The position numbers were made by a program, and so were the translations under genes. A DNA stretch of 64,000 nucleotides, from the NCBI RefSeq assembly GCF_036421915.1, contig NZ_JAZGOM010000004.1; one strand, given 5' to 3'. Below the pieces are notes generated by a model. It saw only the letters and a list, made by a program, of their open reading frames with translations. It was not told the origin of the DNA and did no database searches. This document shows positions 24,855 to 33,789 of the stretch, one piece after another. Position 1 is the stretch's first letter; every line of letters starts with the position of its first letter. The stretch comes from Georgenia_A wangjunii (GTDB taxonomy: Bacteria > Actinomycetota > Actinomycetes > Actinomycetales > Actinomycetaceae).

Positions 24855-26438
24855 TCAGCCCAGGGCCTCGCGGAGGCGCCGGTGGCGGGCGTGGAGCGCG
24901 TCGGTGGGCGCGGCGAGCTCGGCGCGCACCACCATGCGCAGGCGCTGCGTCACGGCGGCGCGGTAGTCCCCGGCGGCACGCTCGGCGGCAGCACCCCGGA
25001 CCGACCGCGCAGCGATGACGAGCACCGAGCCCGCGACGACGGCCCCGACTCCCCCACCGAGGAGCGCCGCCGTCGGCAGGTCCCACTCGGCAGCCGCGCC
25101 GACGGCGAGGACGACGAGGGCGAGCAGACCGAGCACCCCGAGGGCGAGCCCGGCCCAGCGCAGTGCGGCGGCGCGGGGCACGCGGGTGGGCGGGAGCGCC
25201 ACGCCCGCGACCGCCTCGGTGGCCGCCGCCGCGAGCCGCTCGACGGGCGCGACCGCCTGCTCGATGCCGGCGCTCCAGCGGGCCGGGAGACCGGCGGAGG
25301 CTTCCTCGACCCACCGCCCCCGCACGCCCGCGACCGTGGCGACCGCGGGCGCCTCGGGATCGGCGAGCGCGCTGTCCCCCTGGCGTGCGACCGCCGTGCG
25401 GATCGACTGCTCGACGGCGTCGATCCCGCTCGCGACGGTGAGCTGACGCGCTGCGCCGTCGACGGCGTCCTCCCCGAGACCGGGCTCGCCCGACCCGACC
25501 GCTCCCCGGAGGCGACCGGCGACGGCGTCGAGCTCGGCCTGCGCCGTCCGCGCCGAGACCGACGGGAGGGCAACCGCGAGCGCGAGCACCGCGCGCAGCT
25601 CGTGGATGCCCTCCCCGGTCAGCGCCGACGTCGTCAGGACCTCCACGTCGGCGAGGCCGTCCGCGGCGAGGAGGGCACGCACACCGTCCGCGACGGGGAC
25701 GACCTTGTCGTCCGGGATCGTGTCGACCTGGTTGACGAGGACGAGCATGGCGTCCTGCCGGTTCGCGAGGGCGCGCAGGTACCGCTCGTGCAGGGCGTTG
25801 TCCGCGTACTTCTGGGGGTCGACGACCCACACGAGGATGTCGACGAGCGGGAGCAGCCGGTCCACCTGGGCCGAGTGCTCCTCAGCGACTGAGTCGTGGT
25901 CGGGCATGTCGAGCAGCACGAGGCCGGAGAGGGCACGCTCCCGCTCGTCGTCGGGCGGGCACTCACGGACGATGCGCCGGTGCTCAGCGACCGCGAGGAA
26001 GTCGAGGAGTCCGTCCGCCTCACTGCACCACGCGCACGCGGCGGCGCGGTCCGTCGTCGGACGGATCGCGCCGACGTCGGCGAAGGTGACGCCTGAGATC
26101 GCGTTGAAGAGGGAGGACTTCCCCGATCCCGTGCCCCCGACGAGCGCGACGACCGTCCGGTCCACGCCGAGCGCGAGGCGGTCATGGACCGTGCGCATGT
26201 CCGCCCGGGCGCGCTCGGCGAGCGCGGGGTCCACGAGGTCGCCGGCTGCAACCAGGCCGTCCTCGATGCGCGCGACGCGGGCCGCGAGCGCCGAGTCCGT
26301 CCCGTCGGCGGGCGTCCGGTCGCTGCGCTCGGCGGGTTCGACGTGCGTCACAGGTGCCCTCTCGGTTCGCTCGAGCGCCACCTCCGTCCTGTCAGGGGAC
26401 GTCGGGGCACTGCGCTCGGTGAGTTCGACGTGCGTCAT
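24855..26438 (-). CDS. Dynamin-like/YfjP-type GTPase with two membrane helices
   Basis: 527-aa GTPase. P-loop VGGTGSGKSSLFNAI (about 100-114), G3-like LLDMPDHDSVAEEH, and G4-like LVNQVDTIPDD. After a helical region come two adjacent hydrophobic segments (ALRWAGLALGVLGLLALVVL and AALLGGGVGAVVAGSVLVIA), so it is probably membrane-attached with a short C-terminal tail. Its ATG overlaps the upstream GTPase stop (ATGA). The first 29 residues (MTHVELTERS...) partly repeat residues 30-45 (VTHVEPAERS...) because of an 87-bp tandem duplication; the GTG at 26351 would be the older start. Paired GTPases of this kind are common in actinobacteria; their membrane role is inferred. Confidence 0.82.
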   Translation of the reverse strand: MTHVELTERSAPTSPDRTEVALERTERAPVTHVEPAERSDRTPADGTDSALAARVARIEDGLVAAGDLVDPALAERARADMRTVHDRLALGVDRTVVALVGGTGSGKSSLFNAISGVTFADVGAIRPTTDRAAACAWCSEADGLLDFLAVAEHRRIVRECPPDDERERALSGLVLLDMPDHDSVAEEHSAQVDRLLPLVDILVWVVDPQKYADNALHERYLRALANRQDAMLVLVNQVDTIPDDKVVPVADGVRALLAADGLADVEVLTTSALTGEGIHELRAVLALAVALPSVSARTAQAELDAVAGRLRGAVGSGEPGLGEDAVDGAARQLTVASGIDAVEQSIRTAVARQGDSALADPEAPAVATVAGVRGRWVEEASAGLPARWSAGIEQAVAPVERLAAAATEAVAGVALPPTRVPRAAALRWAGLALGVLGLLALVVLAVGAAAEWDLPTAALLGGGVGAVVAGSVLVIAARSVRGAAAERAAGDYRAAVTQRLRMVVRAELAAPTDALHARHRRLREALG

Positions 26439-26460
26439 AGGTGCCCTCTCAGTTCGCTCG
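26323..26460 (-). repeat. 87-bp tandem duplication spanning a gene start
   Basis: 51-bp segments at 26323-26373 and 26410-26460 are nearly identical (core GACGTGCGTCA, then AGGTGCCCTCTC) at an exact 87-bp spacing. Each contains a start codon for the downstream GTPase (GTG 26351, ATG 26438) preceded by the same leader. The duplication adds exactly 29 in-frame residues. Confidence 0.8.
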
Positions 26461-28150
26461 CTCGTAACCGGAGCCCGGAGCCGGCCTCCGGGCGCAGGTC
26501 GAGCTCGTCGAGTCGCTCGACGAAGCGGTCCGCCTCCGCCCGCACGGCCGCGCCGGCGTACTCGATGAGCTCGGCGCGGGCACGCTCGACGAGCTCGACG
26601 CCTGAGCGGCCGAGCAACGAGGAGAGCGCTCGCGCAGCCCCGTCGAGCCCGGCGGCGCCCGCCTGGGCGAGCGCCGCGACGCCGGCGTGATCGAGCGCGT
26701 CACGAGCGCTCCCGGCGGCGAGCTCGGGGGTGAGCACCTTGGTCCGGGCGACCCACCGGTCGACGGCGGAGCGGGCGCGTGCCTGCCGCGCGGCGGCGTC
26801 GGTCCCGGGTGCGTCCGCGGACGTGCTGGTGGCACCTGCGGTGCCGGGGGCACCCGTCGCGGCAGCAGTGCCGGGCGCCGTCACCCCCGCCGAAGCGGCG
26901 AGGGGGACCTGGCCGCCGAGGGCCGGTGCGCTCCCGGCGGCGCGCACGGCGGCGCCCGCCTCCCCCGCCGCGGCGGCGATGAGCGTGACGAGAGCGGCCC
27001 GGACGTCCGCGGCGATCTCGGCCGCCGCTGCCGAGCGGGTGCGGTAGGCGCCGGAGCGCCACCCGCGGCGGACGCGCGAGCCGGTGCCGGCGACCAGCGG
27101 GGCGAGCGGCCCGCCCGTGCTGGCGAGCGAGAGCCACCGGGTGGTCGGCGCCCCCTGGGCCGCAACGCCGGCGGCGAGCGACCGCGTGAACGCCTCCGCG
27201 TGGTCCTCGGCGGCATGCGCGGCACGCGAGCGCAGGCTTCCCGCCGCGATCGTCTGGGCCGTCACGCCGTCGGCGAGGCGCAGGAGGTCCTCCCGCAGGC
27301 CGTGCCACGCCCCCTGCGTCGTGCGGCGGACGACGCCGCGCGCCGTGTTCCGCCCGCCGACGAGTGTGAGCCACGTGCGCAGCGGCTCGATGGCGGACTC
27401 GGGGAGCAGCCCCTCGTGCGGGCCGACGTCCTCGATGACGAACAGCGGCGCCGAGCCGAGCCCGAGGCCGTCGAGCCGGCCGAGGAGGTCCGCGCGGACC
27501 TCGGCCAGCACGCGCCGGGGGACGCGGTTGAGGACGACGGCGAGGGAGGTCCCCCGCTCCTGCGCCTGAGTGAGGATCCGCCACGGGACGGCGTCGCCGT
27601 AGCGGGACGCCGTCGTGACGAAGACCCACAGGTCCGCGGTCTCGAGGAGGACGTCGGCGAGCCGGCGGTTGGTCTCGTCGACGGAGTCGACGTCCGGGGT
27701 GTCGAGCAGAGCGAGGCCCCGCGGCACGCCGTCGTCCTCGACGAGGTCCGCGAGCGCGGCGAGCGGATGGTCCTCGAGAAGCCAGGAGTCCTCGGGACGC
27801 GCGGCGAGGACCGGTTGGGTCGTCGTCGGGCGCAGGACGCCCGCGGTGGAGACCTCGCTCGTGATGACGCTGTTGACGAGGGTGGACTTCCCGGCGCCGG
27901 TCGAGCCGCCGACGACGACGACCGCCGGGCCCTCCTCATGCTTGAGGCGAGGCAGGAGGTGGGCGCCGATCTGGGTCTCGACGCGCTCGCGCAGGCGGCG
28001 CAGCTCAGGCGCGTCGGAGAGGTCGAGCGGGAAGCGCACCGCCTCGACGTCGGCGAGCAGGTCCGTGACGACGTCGAGCAGCGGTGAGCGCCCGCGGACG
28101 TGCCGAGGGTGCCTGCCGACGGCGGCGGGAGTCTCGGGCACGGCAGTCAC
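26435..28150 (-). CDS. Dynamin-like GTPase, first of a pair
   Basis: 571-aa GTPase with P-loop VVGGSTGAGKSTLVNSVI, switch-type threonines in GVLRPTTTQPVL, G3 LALLDTPDVDSVDETN and G4-like LAVVLNRVP. The N-terminal lead-in LLDVVTDLLADVEAVRFPLDL resembles homologues. A Gly/Ala/Thr-rich insertion (GVTAPGTAAATGAPGTAGAT and onward, about residues 400-440) separates two helical blocks. I chose the GTG at 28148-28150 (VTAVPETPAAVGRH) because the longer frame from 28297 adds an Arg-rich leader reaching almost to the tRNA gene. The stop overlaps the second GTPase ATG, so the two are co-translated and probably form a heteromer. Confidence 0.8.
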   Translation of the reverse strand: MTAVPETPAAVGRHPRHVRGRSPLLDVVTDLLADVEAVRFPLDLSDAPELRRLRERVETQIGAHLLPRLKHEEGPAVVVVGGSTGAGKSTLVNSVITSEVSTAGVLRPTTTQPVLAARPEDSWLLEDHPLAALADLVEDDGVPRGLALLDTPDVDSVDETNRRLADVLLETADLWVFVTTASRYGDAVPWRILTQAQERGTSLAVVLNRVPRRVLAEVRADLLGRLDGLGLGSAPLFVIEDVGPHEGLLPESAIEPLRTWLTLVGGRNTARGVVRRTTQGAWHGLREDLLRLADGVTAQTIAAGSLRSRAAHAAEDHAEAFTRSLAAGVAAQGAPTTRWLSLASTGGPLAPLVAGTGSRVRRGWRSGAYRTRSAAAAEIAADVRAALVTLIAAAAGEAGAAVRAAGSAPALGGQVPLAASAGVTAPGTAAATGAPGTAGATSTSADAPGTDAAARQARARSAVDRWVARTKVLTPELAAGSARDALDHAGVAALAQAGAAGLDGAARALSSLLGRSGVELVERARAELIEYAGAAVRAEADRFVERLDELDLRPEAGSGLRLRASELRGHL

Positions 28151-28337
28151 CGCCCTAGGGTGCCTTGCCGCGGCGCCGGCGCCAAAGAAGCGCGCCGCGC
28201 GTGCGCGCTCCGACCGCCCGCGTCGGCGCAGCCAGGGCTCGTCGAACGCCCTGACCACGCACCGAGCGGCGAGCGCCGACGGCGACGGACCTGACACAAT
28301 GGCCCCAGCGCCGCTGCGGGGTCCGCACCGTGCGCGG

Positions 28338-28410
<73 letters not shown>

Positions 28411-28448
28411 CAGGCTTGCATCGCCCCTTGGTGAGACGATGACCCATC

Positions 28449-29918
28449 GTGAGAGGCCCCTTCGCCCGCGTCGATGACCGCGCCCGTCGTTCGTCCTGGC
28501 TGGTGTGGCTCGCCGGGGCGTGCGTCTACTTCCTCGCCGTCCTCCACCGGGCCTCGCTCGGGGTCGCCGGGCCCGACGCGATCGACCGCCTGGGCATCTC
28601 CGCCACGGAGCTCGGCTCGTTCGTCATGGTCCAGCTCGGCATCTACGCGGCCATGCAGGTCCCCGCCGGCCTCGCCATCGACCGCTGGGGCCCCCGCCGC
28701 GTCCTCCTTGTCGCCACGCTCGTCCTCGGCGTCGCCCAGACGACCTTCGCGTTCGCCACGGGGTATCCCGTCGCTCTCGCGGCCCGAGCCCTGCTCGGCA
28801 TGGGCGACGCCGCCGTCTTCATCGCCGTCCTGCGCCTCGCGGCGATGTGGTTCCCGCGCCGGCGCTACGCCATCCTCACGACGGCGACCGGCCTGTTCGG
28901 CATGGCCGGCAACCTCGTGGCGACAGTCCCGCTCGTCATCGCGCTCGAGGACTACGGCTGGACCCGCACGTTCGCCATCACCGGGCTGACGTCCGTCGCC
29001 TACGCCCTGCTCCTCCTGCGCCCCGCCATCGCGGCCCCGTACCGCGAGGTGCGGGAACCGGCGCAGCAACCGGAGCGCACGAGCCGCCGGGCGCTGGCGG
29101 ACGTCGCCGCGTCCTGGGGGCGCAAGGAGACCCGCCTCGCCTTCTGGACGCACCAGGCGACGATGACCCCCGGCGGTGTCATCTCCCTCGTGTGGGGCTA
29201 CCCGTTCCTCACCGAGGCGCTCGGCTACAGCAACGCCGCGGCCGCGGGTCAGCTCTCCCTCTACGTCGTCGCCACCCTCGCCGCGAGCTTCTTCATCGGG
29301 CCCTTCGCCGGCCGACGCCCGGGGTGGCGGATGCCCATCGCCGTCACGGTCTCCGTCGGCGGGATCCTCGCCGTCGTCGCGCTCGTCGCCTGGCCGGGCG
29401 ACGGGCCACCACCGTTCGTCGTCACGACGGCGTTCATCGTCCTGGCGCTCGGCGGCCCCGCGTCGCAGGTCGCATTCCACATCGCGCGCGACTACAACCC
29501 TCCCTCCCGGATCTCGACGGCGACCGGGCTCGTCAACTCCGGCGGCTTCGCCGGGGCGATGATCGCGGCGATCCTCGTCGGCATCGTCCTCGACGCGCGC
29601 TCGGGCACCGCCGCGCCGACGCTCGGCGACTACCGGTGGGCGATCGGGTCGGTCGCCGTCCTCGCGCTCGCCTCCACCCTCGCGATGGTCGCCACGCTGC
29701 TGTCGGTGCGCATCGGCGTGCTCGACCGGATGGTCCGGCAGGAGGACGTCGTCGTCCCGGTCTACCCGCGCTGGTGGGACCAGACGTACGCGCGGCTCTC
29801 CCGGATGCGCGTCGAGGAGGACGACGGCGGCGCGGCCCCGCCCCGGGACGAGGGCCCGGACGCCCCGGATGACGACGGCGCAGCATCGCCGGACGACGAC
29901 GGCCGACCCGCCCGATGA
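28449..29918 (+). CDS. MFS transporter
   Basis: 489-aa membrane transporter of the major facilitator superfamily with twelve predicted helices. After the first helix (WLAGACVYFLAVLHRASLGV) comes the loop 2-3 motif GLAIDRWGPRRVLLVATLVL, and after helix 6 a cytosolic linker with Arg/Ala-rich sequence. The C-terminal 55 residues are cytosolic and very acidic (EEDDGGAAPPRDEGPDAPDD). No substrate can be inferred. The GTG at 28449 has no convincing Shine-Dalgarno. Its end overlaps the next transporter gene by ATGA. Confidence 0.87.
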   Translation: MRGPFARVDDRARRSSWLVWLAGACVYFLAVLHRASLGVAGPDAIDRLGISATELGSFVMVQLGIYAAMQVPAGLAIDRWGPRRVLLVATLVLGVAQTTFAFATGYPVALAARALLGMGDAAVFIAVLRLAAMWFPRRRYAILTTATGLFGMAGNLVATVPLVIALEDYGWTRTFAITGLTSVAYALLLLRPAIAAPYREVREPAQQPERTSRRALADVAASWGRKETRLAFWTHQATMTPGGVISLVWGYPFLTEALGYSNAAAAGQLSLYVVATLAASFFIGPFAGRRPGWRMPIAVTVSVGGILAVVALVAWPGDGPPPFVVTTAFIVLALGGPASQVAFHIARDYNPPSRISTATGLVNSGGFAGAMIAAILVGIVLDARSGTAAPTLGDYRWAIGSVAVLALASTLAMVATLLSVRIGVLDRMVRQEDVVVPVYPRWWDQTYARLSRMRVEEDDGGAAPPRDEGPDAPDDDGAASPDDDGRPAR

Positions 29919-30910
29919 GCGCCGAGCGGTCCCCGCGAGCGATCGGCGTCATGTTCGCCCTGCTGGCGCTGATCTGGGGCTCGAGCTTCCTCCTCATCAA
30001 GGTCGCCCTCGACGGCCTCTCCCCCGCCCAGGTCACGCTCGGCCGCCTCGTGTGCGGCGCGCTCGCCCTCGCGGGCGTCATGGTCGTCACCCGCCGCCGG
30101 TGGCCCCGGGGCGCGGCCGTGTGGGGCCACCTCACCGCGATCTCGATCGTGCTGTGCGTGGCGCCGTTCCTCCTGTACTCCTGGGCCGGGCAGTACATCC
30201 CCTCGGGGCTGTCGAGCATCTACAACGCCACCACCCCGGTCACGACCCTGCTCGTCGGGCTCGCCCTCCTGCCGGACGAGCGCCTCACCCGTCGCCGCAC
30301 CGTCGGGCTGCTCGCCGCGGGAGCCGGCGTCGTCGTCGTCGCGGCACCGTGGTCCGCGCTCGCCGGGTACCGCGGGGAGAACGTCCTCCTCGCGCAGGCC
30401 GCCTGCCTGGGCGCGACCACGTGCTACGGGCTGGCGTTCGTCTACAACCGCCGGATCCTGCGCGGCTACGACTACGACCCGACGACGATCGCCGCCTCCC
30501 AGGTCGGCGTCGCCGCCGTCATCATGCTCGTCCTCGCCCCCGCCGTCGCCGCGACGCCGGTGGCGCTCACGGTCCCGGTGACGGCGAGCATCGTCGTCCT
30601 CGGCGCCGTCGGCACAGGGCTCGCCTACGTCTGGAACACGACGATCATCCGCGCCTGGGGAGCGGCACCGGCCTCGACCGTCACCTACCTCACGCCGGTC
30701 GTCGGCGTCGCGCTCGGCGTCCTCGTCCTCGGTGAGGAGCTCCACTGGAACGAGCCCGTCGGTGCGGTGCTCGTCATCCTCGGCGTCCTCGTCAGCCAGG
30801 GCCGGCTCGTGGCTCCCCGCCCGCGGGCGACCCCGCCCGGCCCCGTCGGCGAGCACGGCGCCGGGCAGGCGCGCCCCGACGGGCTCGCCCCGGACACGCG
30901 GGACCGCTGA
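29915..30910 (+). CDS. EamA/DMT-family transporter
   Basis: 331-aa member of the drug/metabolite transporter superfamily with ten predicted helices in two EamA repeats: FALLALIWGSSFLLIKVAL and AGQYIPSGLSSIYNATTPV in the first; TTCYGLAFVYNRRILRGYDY, AVGTGLAYVWNTTIIRAWGA and TYLTPVVGVALGVLVLGEEL in the second. The C-terminus is a short disordered tail. The ATG overlaps the MFS stop (ATGA), so both transporters are made from one mRNA. Exporter function is typical; substrate unknown. Confidence 0.9.
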   Translation: MSAERSPRAIGVMFALLALIWGSSFLLIKVALDGLSPAQVTLGRLVCGALALAGVMVVTRRRWPRGAAVWGHLTAISIVLCVAPFLLYSWAGQYIPSGLSSIYNATTPVTTLLVGLALLPDERLTRRRTVGLLAAGAGVVVVAAPWSALAGYRGENVLLAQAACLGATTCYGLAFVYNRRILRGYDYDPTTIAASQVGVAAVIMLVLAPAVAATPVALTVPVTASIVVLGAVGTGLAYVWNTTIIRAWGAAPASTVTYLTPVVGVALGVLVLGEELHWNEPVGAVLVILGVLVSQGRLVAPRPRATPPGPVGEHGAGQARPDGLAPDTRDR

Positions 30911-30927
30911 GCACCTACCCTGGACAG

Positions 30928-31737
30928 GTGAACTCACGCACCTTGAACGACCCGATCGTCTGGATCGACTGCGAGATGACGGGCCTCGACCTCGCCAGCG
31001 ACGCCCTCGTCGAGGTCGCCGTCGTCATCACCGACTCCGAGCTCCGTCCGGTCGACGCCGGTATCGACCTCGTCATCGCTCCTCCGCCCGGCGCGGTCGA
31101 GCGGATGGGCGACGTCGTGCGGGAGATGCATACGACGTCCGGCCTCATCAACGAGCTGGCCGACGGCCTGACGATGGAGCGGGCGCAGGAGCTCGTCGTC
31201 GAGTACGTGCGCTCGTGGGTGCCGGAGCCGCGCAAGGCCCCCCTCGCGGGAAACTCCGTCGGCACCGACCGGACGTTCCTCCACCGGGACATGCCCGAGC
31301 TCGTCGAGCACCTGCACTACCGGATCATCGACGTCTCCTCGATCAAGGAGCTGGCGCGCCGCTGGTACCCGCGCGCCTACTTCCACTCCCCCGCGAAGAA
31401 CGGCGGGCACCGCGCGCTGGCGGACATCCTCGAGAGCATCGACGAGCTGCGCTACTACCGGGCCGCGCTCTTCCCGGCGGGCGACGGGCCGGACTCCCCC
31501 ACGGTGAAGAAGGCGGCCCAGGCCGTGGCCAAGCAGCCGACGTCGGCGATCCTCGCCGGGATGGGCGAGACGGCCGACGGCGCCACGACGGTCCCGACGC
31601 CGGCGGCCGCCGACGTCGCCGCTGACCTCGCGGCTCTCGGTGCGGCCTCGCGCGCCGGCCAGGGCGGCGCCGCGTTCGGGCTCCCCGTCGGGGGTGAGAC
31701 GCAGGACACCCCGCCGTCGGCCTCCGCGCCGTCCTGA
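30928..31737 (+). CDS. orn: Oligoribonuclease
   Basis: 3'-5' exoribonuclease of the DEDDh class that degrades 2-5-nt RNAs and the c-di-GMP product pGpG; essential in many bacteria. Metal ligands Asp14 and Glu16 lie in VWIDCEMTGLDLASD; further motifs are LAGNSVGTDRTFLHRDMP, YRIIDVSSIKELARRWYP and KNGGHRALADILESI, containing the general-base His and last Asp. At 269 aa it is about 85 residues longer than the E. coli enzyme; the extra C-terminus is Ala-rich and probably disordered. TACCCT (30916-30921) stands 6 nt before the GTG, so the mRNA is probably leaderless. Confidence 0.96.
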   Translation: MNSRTLNDPIVWIDCEMTGLDLASDALVEVAVVITDSELRPVDAGIDLVIAPPPGAVERMGDVVREMHTTSGLINELADGLTMERAQELVVEYVRSWVPEPRKAPLAGNSVGTDRTFLHRDMPELVEHLHYRIIDVSSIKELARRWYPRAYFHSPAKNGGHRALADILESIDELRYYRAALFPAGDGPDSPTVKKAAQAVAKQPTSAILAGMGETADGATTVPTPAAADVAADLAALGAASRAGQGGAAFGLPVGGETQDTPPSASAPS

Positions 31738-31807
31738 GCACCCGCGGGAGCGGCTACACTAAACGACTGCAACGTCAGTGCCCGCGAGGGCCTCGACCGC
31801 GCACATG

Positions 31808-31880
31808 GTGGGTATAGCTCAGTCGGTAGAGCGCCTGGTTGTGGTCCAGGAGGTCGCGGGTTCAAGCCCCGTTACTCACC
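31808..31880 (+). tRNA. tRNA-His (GTG)
   Basis: Acceptor GTGGGTA/TACTCAC, D arm GCTCAGTCGGTAGAGC, anticodon loop TTGTGGT with GTG, T arm GCGGGTTCAAGCCCCGT. G at 31807 can pair with discriminator C31880, giving the G-1:C73 pair unique to tRNA-His. CCA is encoded (31881-31883). A possible -10 TACACT lies at 31757-31762. Confidence 0.96.
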
Positions 31881-31890
31881 CCAGCACGAG

Positions 31891-31932
31891 AAGGCCCCCG
31901 GCCCGCGGCACACACCGCGAGCCGGGGGCCTT
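31891..31932 (+). terminator. Terminator after tRNA-His
   Basis: AAGGCCCCCGGC / GCCGGGGGCCTT, a 12-bp stem with an inner CGCGG/CCGCG stem, starting 8 nt after the encoded CCA and followed by TTGTCGTT. Confidence 0.85.
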
Positions 31933-32110
31933 GTCGTTCCCGCACGCCGCCGAGCACCGGCACAGGGGTGGGCCGGGCCCGCCCAACGGGGCGCCCGAGC
32001 GGAGCTGGCGCCGACCCCGGACGCACGAGCGCGGGGCACGCCGGTCCGCTCGGACCCGCGTGCCCCGCGCCCTACCCCGCCCCCCTGGGGTAGTCCTTGT
32101 GCGGCCTCCG

Positions 32111-32273
32111 GCCGCGCCTACTGCTTCTCGACGGTGATCGTCCAGCTGGCGTCACCGAGCCGGTCGAAGTGCGTCACCGGGTAGCCGTTCTCCGCGGCCC
32201 ACCGCGGGATGGCGTCGGTGGCCTGGGTGCAGTCGAAGTTGATGGTGAGGTGGTCACCGCTCTCGAGGGAGGN
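32111..32273 (-). other. Assembly duplication of the tusA 3' end, plus N
   Basis: 162 bp (32111-32272) are identical to 32274-32435, the 3' part of tusA, and the two copies are separated only by a single N at 32273. An identical repeat abutting an N is best explained by overlapping contig ends that were not merged, not by a gene fragment. The preceding 178 bp (31933-32110) hold no gene I can support. Confidence 0.88.
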
Positions 32274-32280
32274 GCCGCGC

Positions 32281-32505
32281 CTACTGCTTCTCGACGGTGA
32301 TCGTCCAGCTGGCGTCACCGAGCCGGTCGAAGTGCGTCACCGGGTAGCCGTTCTCCGCGGCCCACCGCGGGATGGCGTCGGTGGCCTGGGTGCAGTCGAA
32401 GTTGATGGTGAGGTGGTCACCGCTCTCGAGGGAGGCGATGGCCTGCTTGGCCTCGACGAGCGGGAACGGGCAGACCTGGCCGTTGGTCTCGAGGGTCACG
32501 GGCAT
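32281..32505 (-). CDS. tusA: TusA-family sulfurtransferase
   Basis: Small cytosolic sulfur carrier (74 aa) of the TusA/SirA fold. The active-site motif CPFPLVEAKQAI near residue 12 contains the persulfide-carrying cysteine and the conserved CPxP; the end VTHFDRLGDASWTITVEKQ is typical. The ATG is preceded by AAGGAG about 6 nt upstream. It lies 24 bp after the YeeE/YedE transporter gene on the same strand, the known pairing for thiosulfate uptake in which TusA takes sulfur from the transporter. Name used in the family sense; a role in tRNA thiolation is not implied. Confidence 0.92.
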   Translation of the reverse strand: MPVTLETNGQVCPFPLVEAKQAIASLESGDHLTINFDCTQATDAIPRWAAENGYPVTHFDRLGDASWTITVEKQ

Positions 32506-32529
32506 GGGAGATCTCCTTCGTCAGTGTGG

Positions 32530-33597
32530 TCAGGCGTTGGCGAGCGAGGCGACGGGCTGGGAGCCGGACGCGGTGCCCGAGCGGTGGCGCAGGATGAAGA
32601 TGTGGGTGGCGACCCCGGTCCCGAGCACCATGAAGCCGAAGGACAGCCAGCCCTGGTAGGAGAACTGGGCGGTGTTGACCATCGCGTTGCCGATCGTGCA
32701 GCCGCCGGCGAGCGCGGCACCGACGCCCATGAGCGCACCGCCGCTGATCGAGCGGACGACCGTCGTCGCGTCCGGGACCCGCAGCCGGAACTCCCCGCTG
32801 GCCTTGGCGGCGATGAACGCTCCGACGAGGATGCCGAGGACGAGGAAGACGCCCCAGTCGACGAGCTCGACGTCACCCGTGACGAGGAAGCTGACGACGT
32901 TGGCCGACGGCGTCGTGATGCCGAGCCCGGCGTTGCGGCCGCTGGCGGCGCTGAGCGGCCACGCGACGGTCGCGATGACGCCGATGAGCACGGCCGTCCC
33001 GAAGGCGTGCCAGGGCTTCTCGAGGAGGAGGTGCGCGAGCCCGGTGCGGCGCGGCGGCAGCGTCGCGATCGCCAGCTTCGGCTCGGCGGCGAGGTGGCGC
33101 GAGGCGAGCGCCGCCACGCCGACGGCCAGCACCGCGACGAGCCACCACGGCGAGATGCCGAGGCTGTCGTGGATGGTCGTGAGCGGGACGGTCTGGGCGC
33201 GGGCGGCGGCGGTGAGGTCGCCGAAGATCCCGTACTTCATGATCGACGCGAACCCGGCATAGAAGAGGAGAGCGAACCAGCTGCCGATGAGGCCCTCGCC
33301 GGAGCGGTAGAACGTCCCGGTGGCGCACCCGCCGGCCAGCACGATGGCGAAGCCGAAGATGAAGCCGCCGACGATCGTCGGCCACAGCGCCAGTTCGCCG
33401 GCACCGAGCTCGATGACGCCGAGGCCCTGCAGGGTGAACAGGCCGACGCTCTGGACGGCGATGACGATGAGGAACGCCGTCATCCATCGGGTCTGGCGCC
33501 CGATCCACACGTCCCGGAACGCGCCCGTGACGCAGAAGCGACCGCGTTGCAGCGCGAAGCCGAGAACACCGCCGACGGCAAGTCCGGTGAGGACCAT
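32530..33597 (-). CDS. YeeE/YedE-family (TsuA-type) thiosulfate/sulfur transporter
   Basis: 355-aa membrane protein with about nine to ten helices. Three conserved cysteine motifs that line the thiosulfate path in TsuA are present: LQRGRFCVTGAFRD near the start, LAGGCATGTFYRSGEGLIGS, and LAGGCTIGNAMVNTAQFSYQ near the end. It imports a sulfur compound, most likely thiosulfate, and hands sulfur to the co-encoded TusA. ATG at 33595-33597 with GGAAG 4-5 nt upstream. The frame extends further upstream, but that sequence is Arg-rich and non-conserved. Confidence 0.92.
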   Translation of the reverse strand: MVLTGLAVGGVLGFALQRGRFCVTGAFRDVWIGRQTRWMTAFLIVIAVQSVGLFTLQGLGVIELGAGELALWPTIVGGFIFGFAIVLAGGCATGTFYRSGEGLIGSWFALLFYAGFASIMKYGIFGDLTAAARAQTVPLTTIHDSLGISPWWLVAVLAVGVAALASRHLAAEPKLAIATLPPRRTGLAHLLLEKPWHAFGTAVLIGVIATVAWPLSAASGRNAGLGITTPSANVVSFLVTGDVELVDWGVFLVLGILVGAFIAAKASGEFRLRVPDATTVVRSISGGALMGVGAALAGGCTIGNAMVNTAQFSYQGWLSFGFMVLGTGVATHIFILRHRSGTASGSQPVASLANA

Positions 33598-33789
33598 GGG
33601 TCTTCCTTCACTGAGGGGCGCCGCGCGCCGTCCGGGCCTGGACAGGTCCGGACGGCGTGCGCACCGGTGAGACGTGCGAGTGGTTCGGACGCTAGGGACG
33701 GACGGCGCGCGCCGTCGACCGCCGTCCACCGCCCGGGACCACAGGTGCCCGACCGTCTGCCAGGTGAGACGACGACGCCCCCGTGCCAC

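Noticed and set aside
32118..32272. Second, truncated tusA gene
   Set aside because: Identical to the real tusA 3' end and adjacent to an N; assembly duplication.
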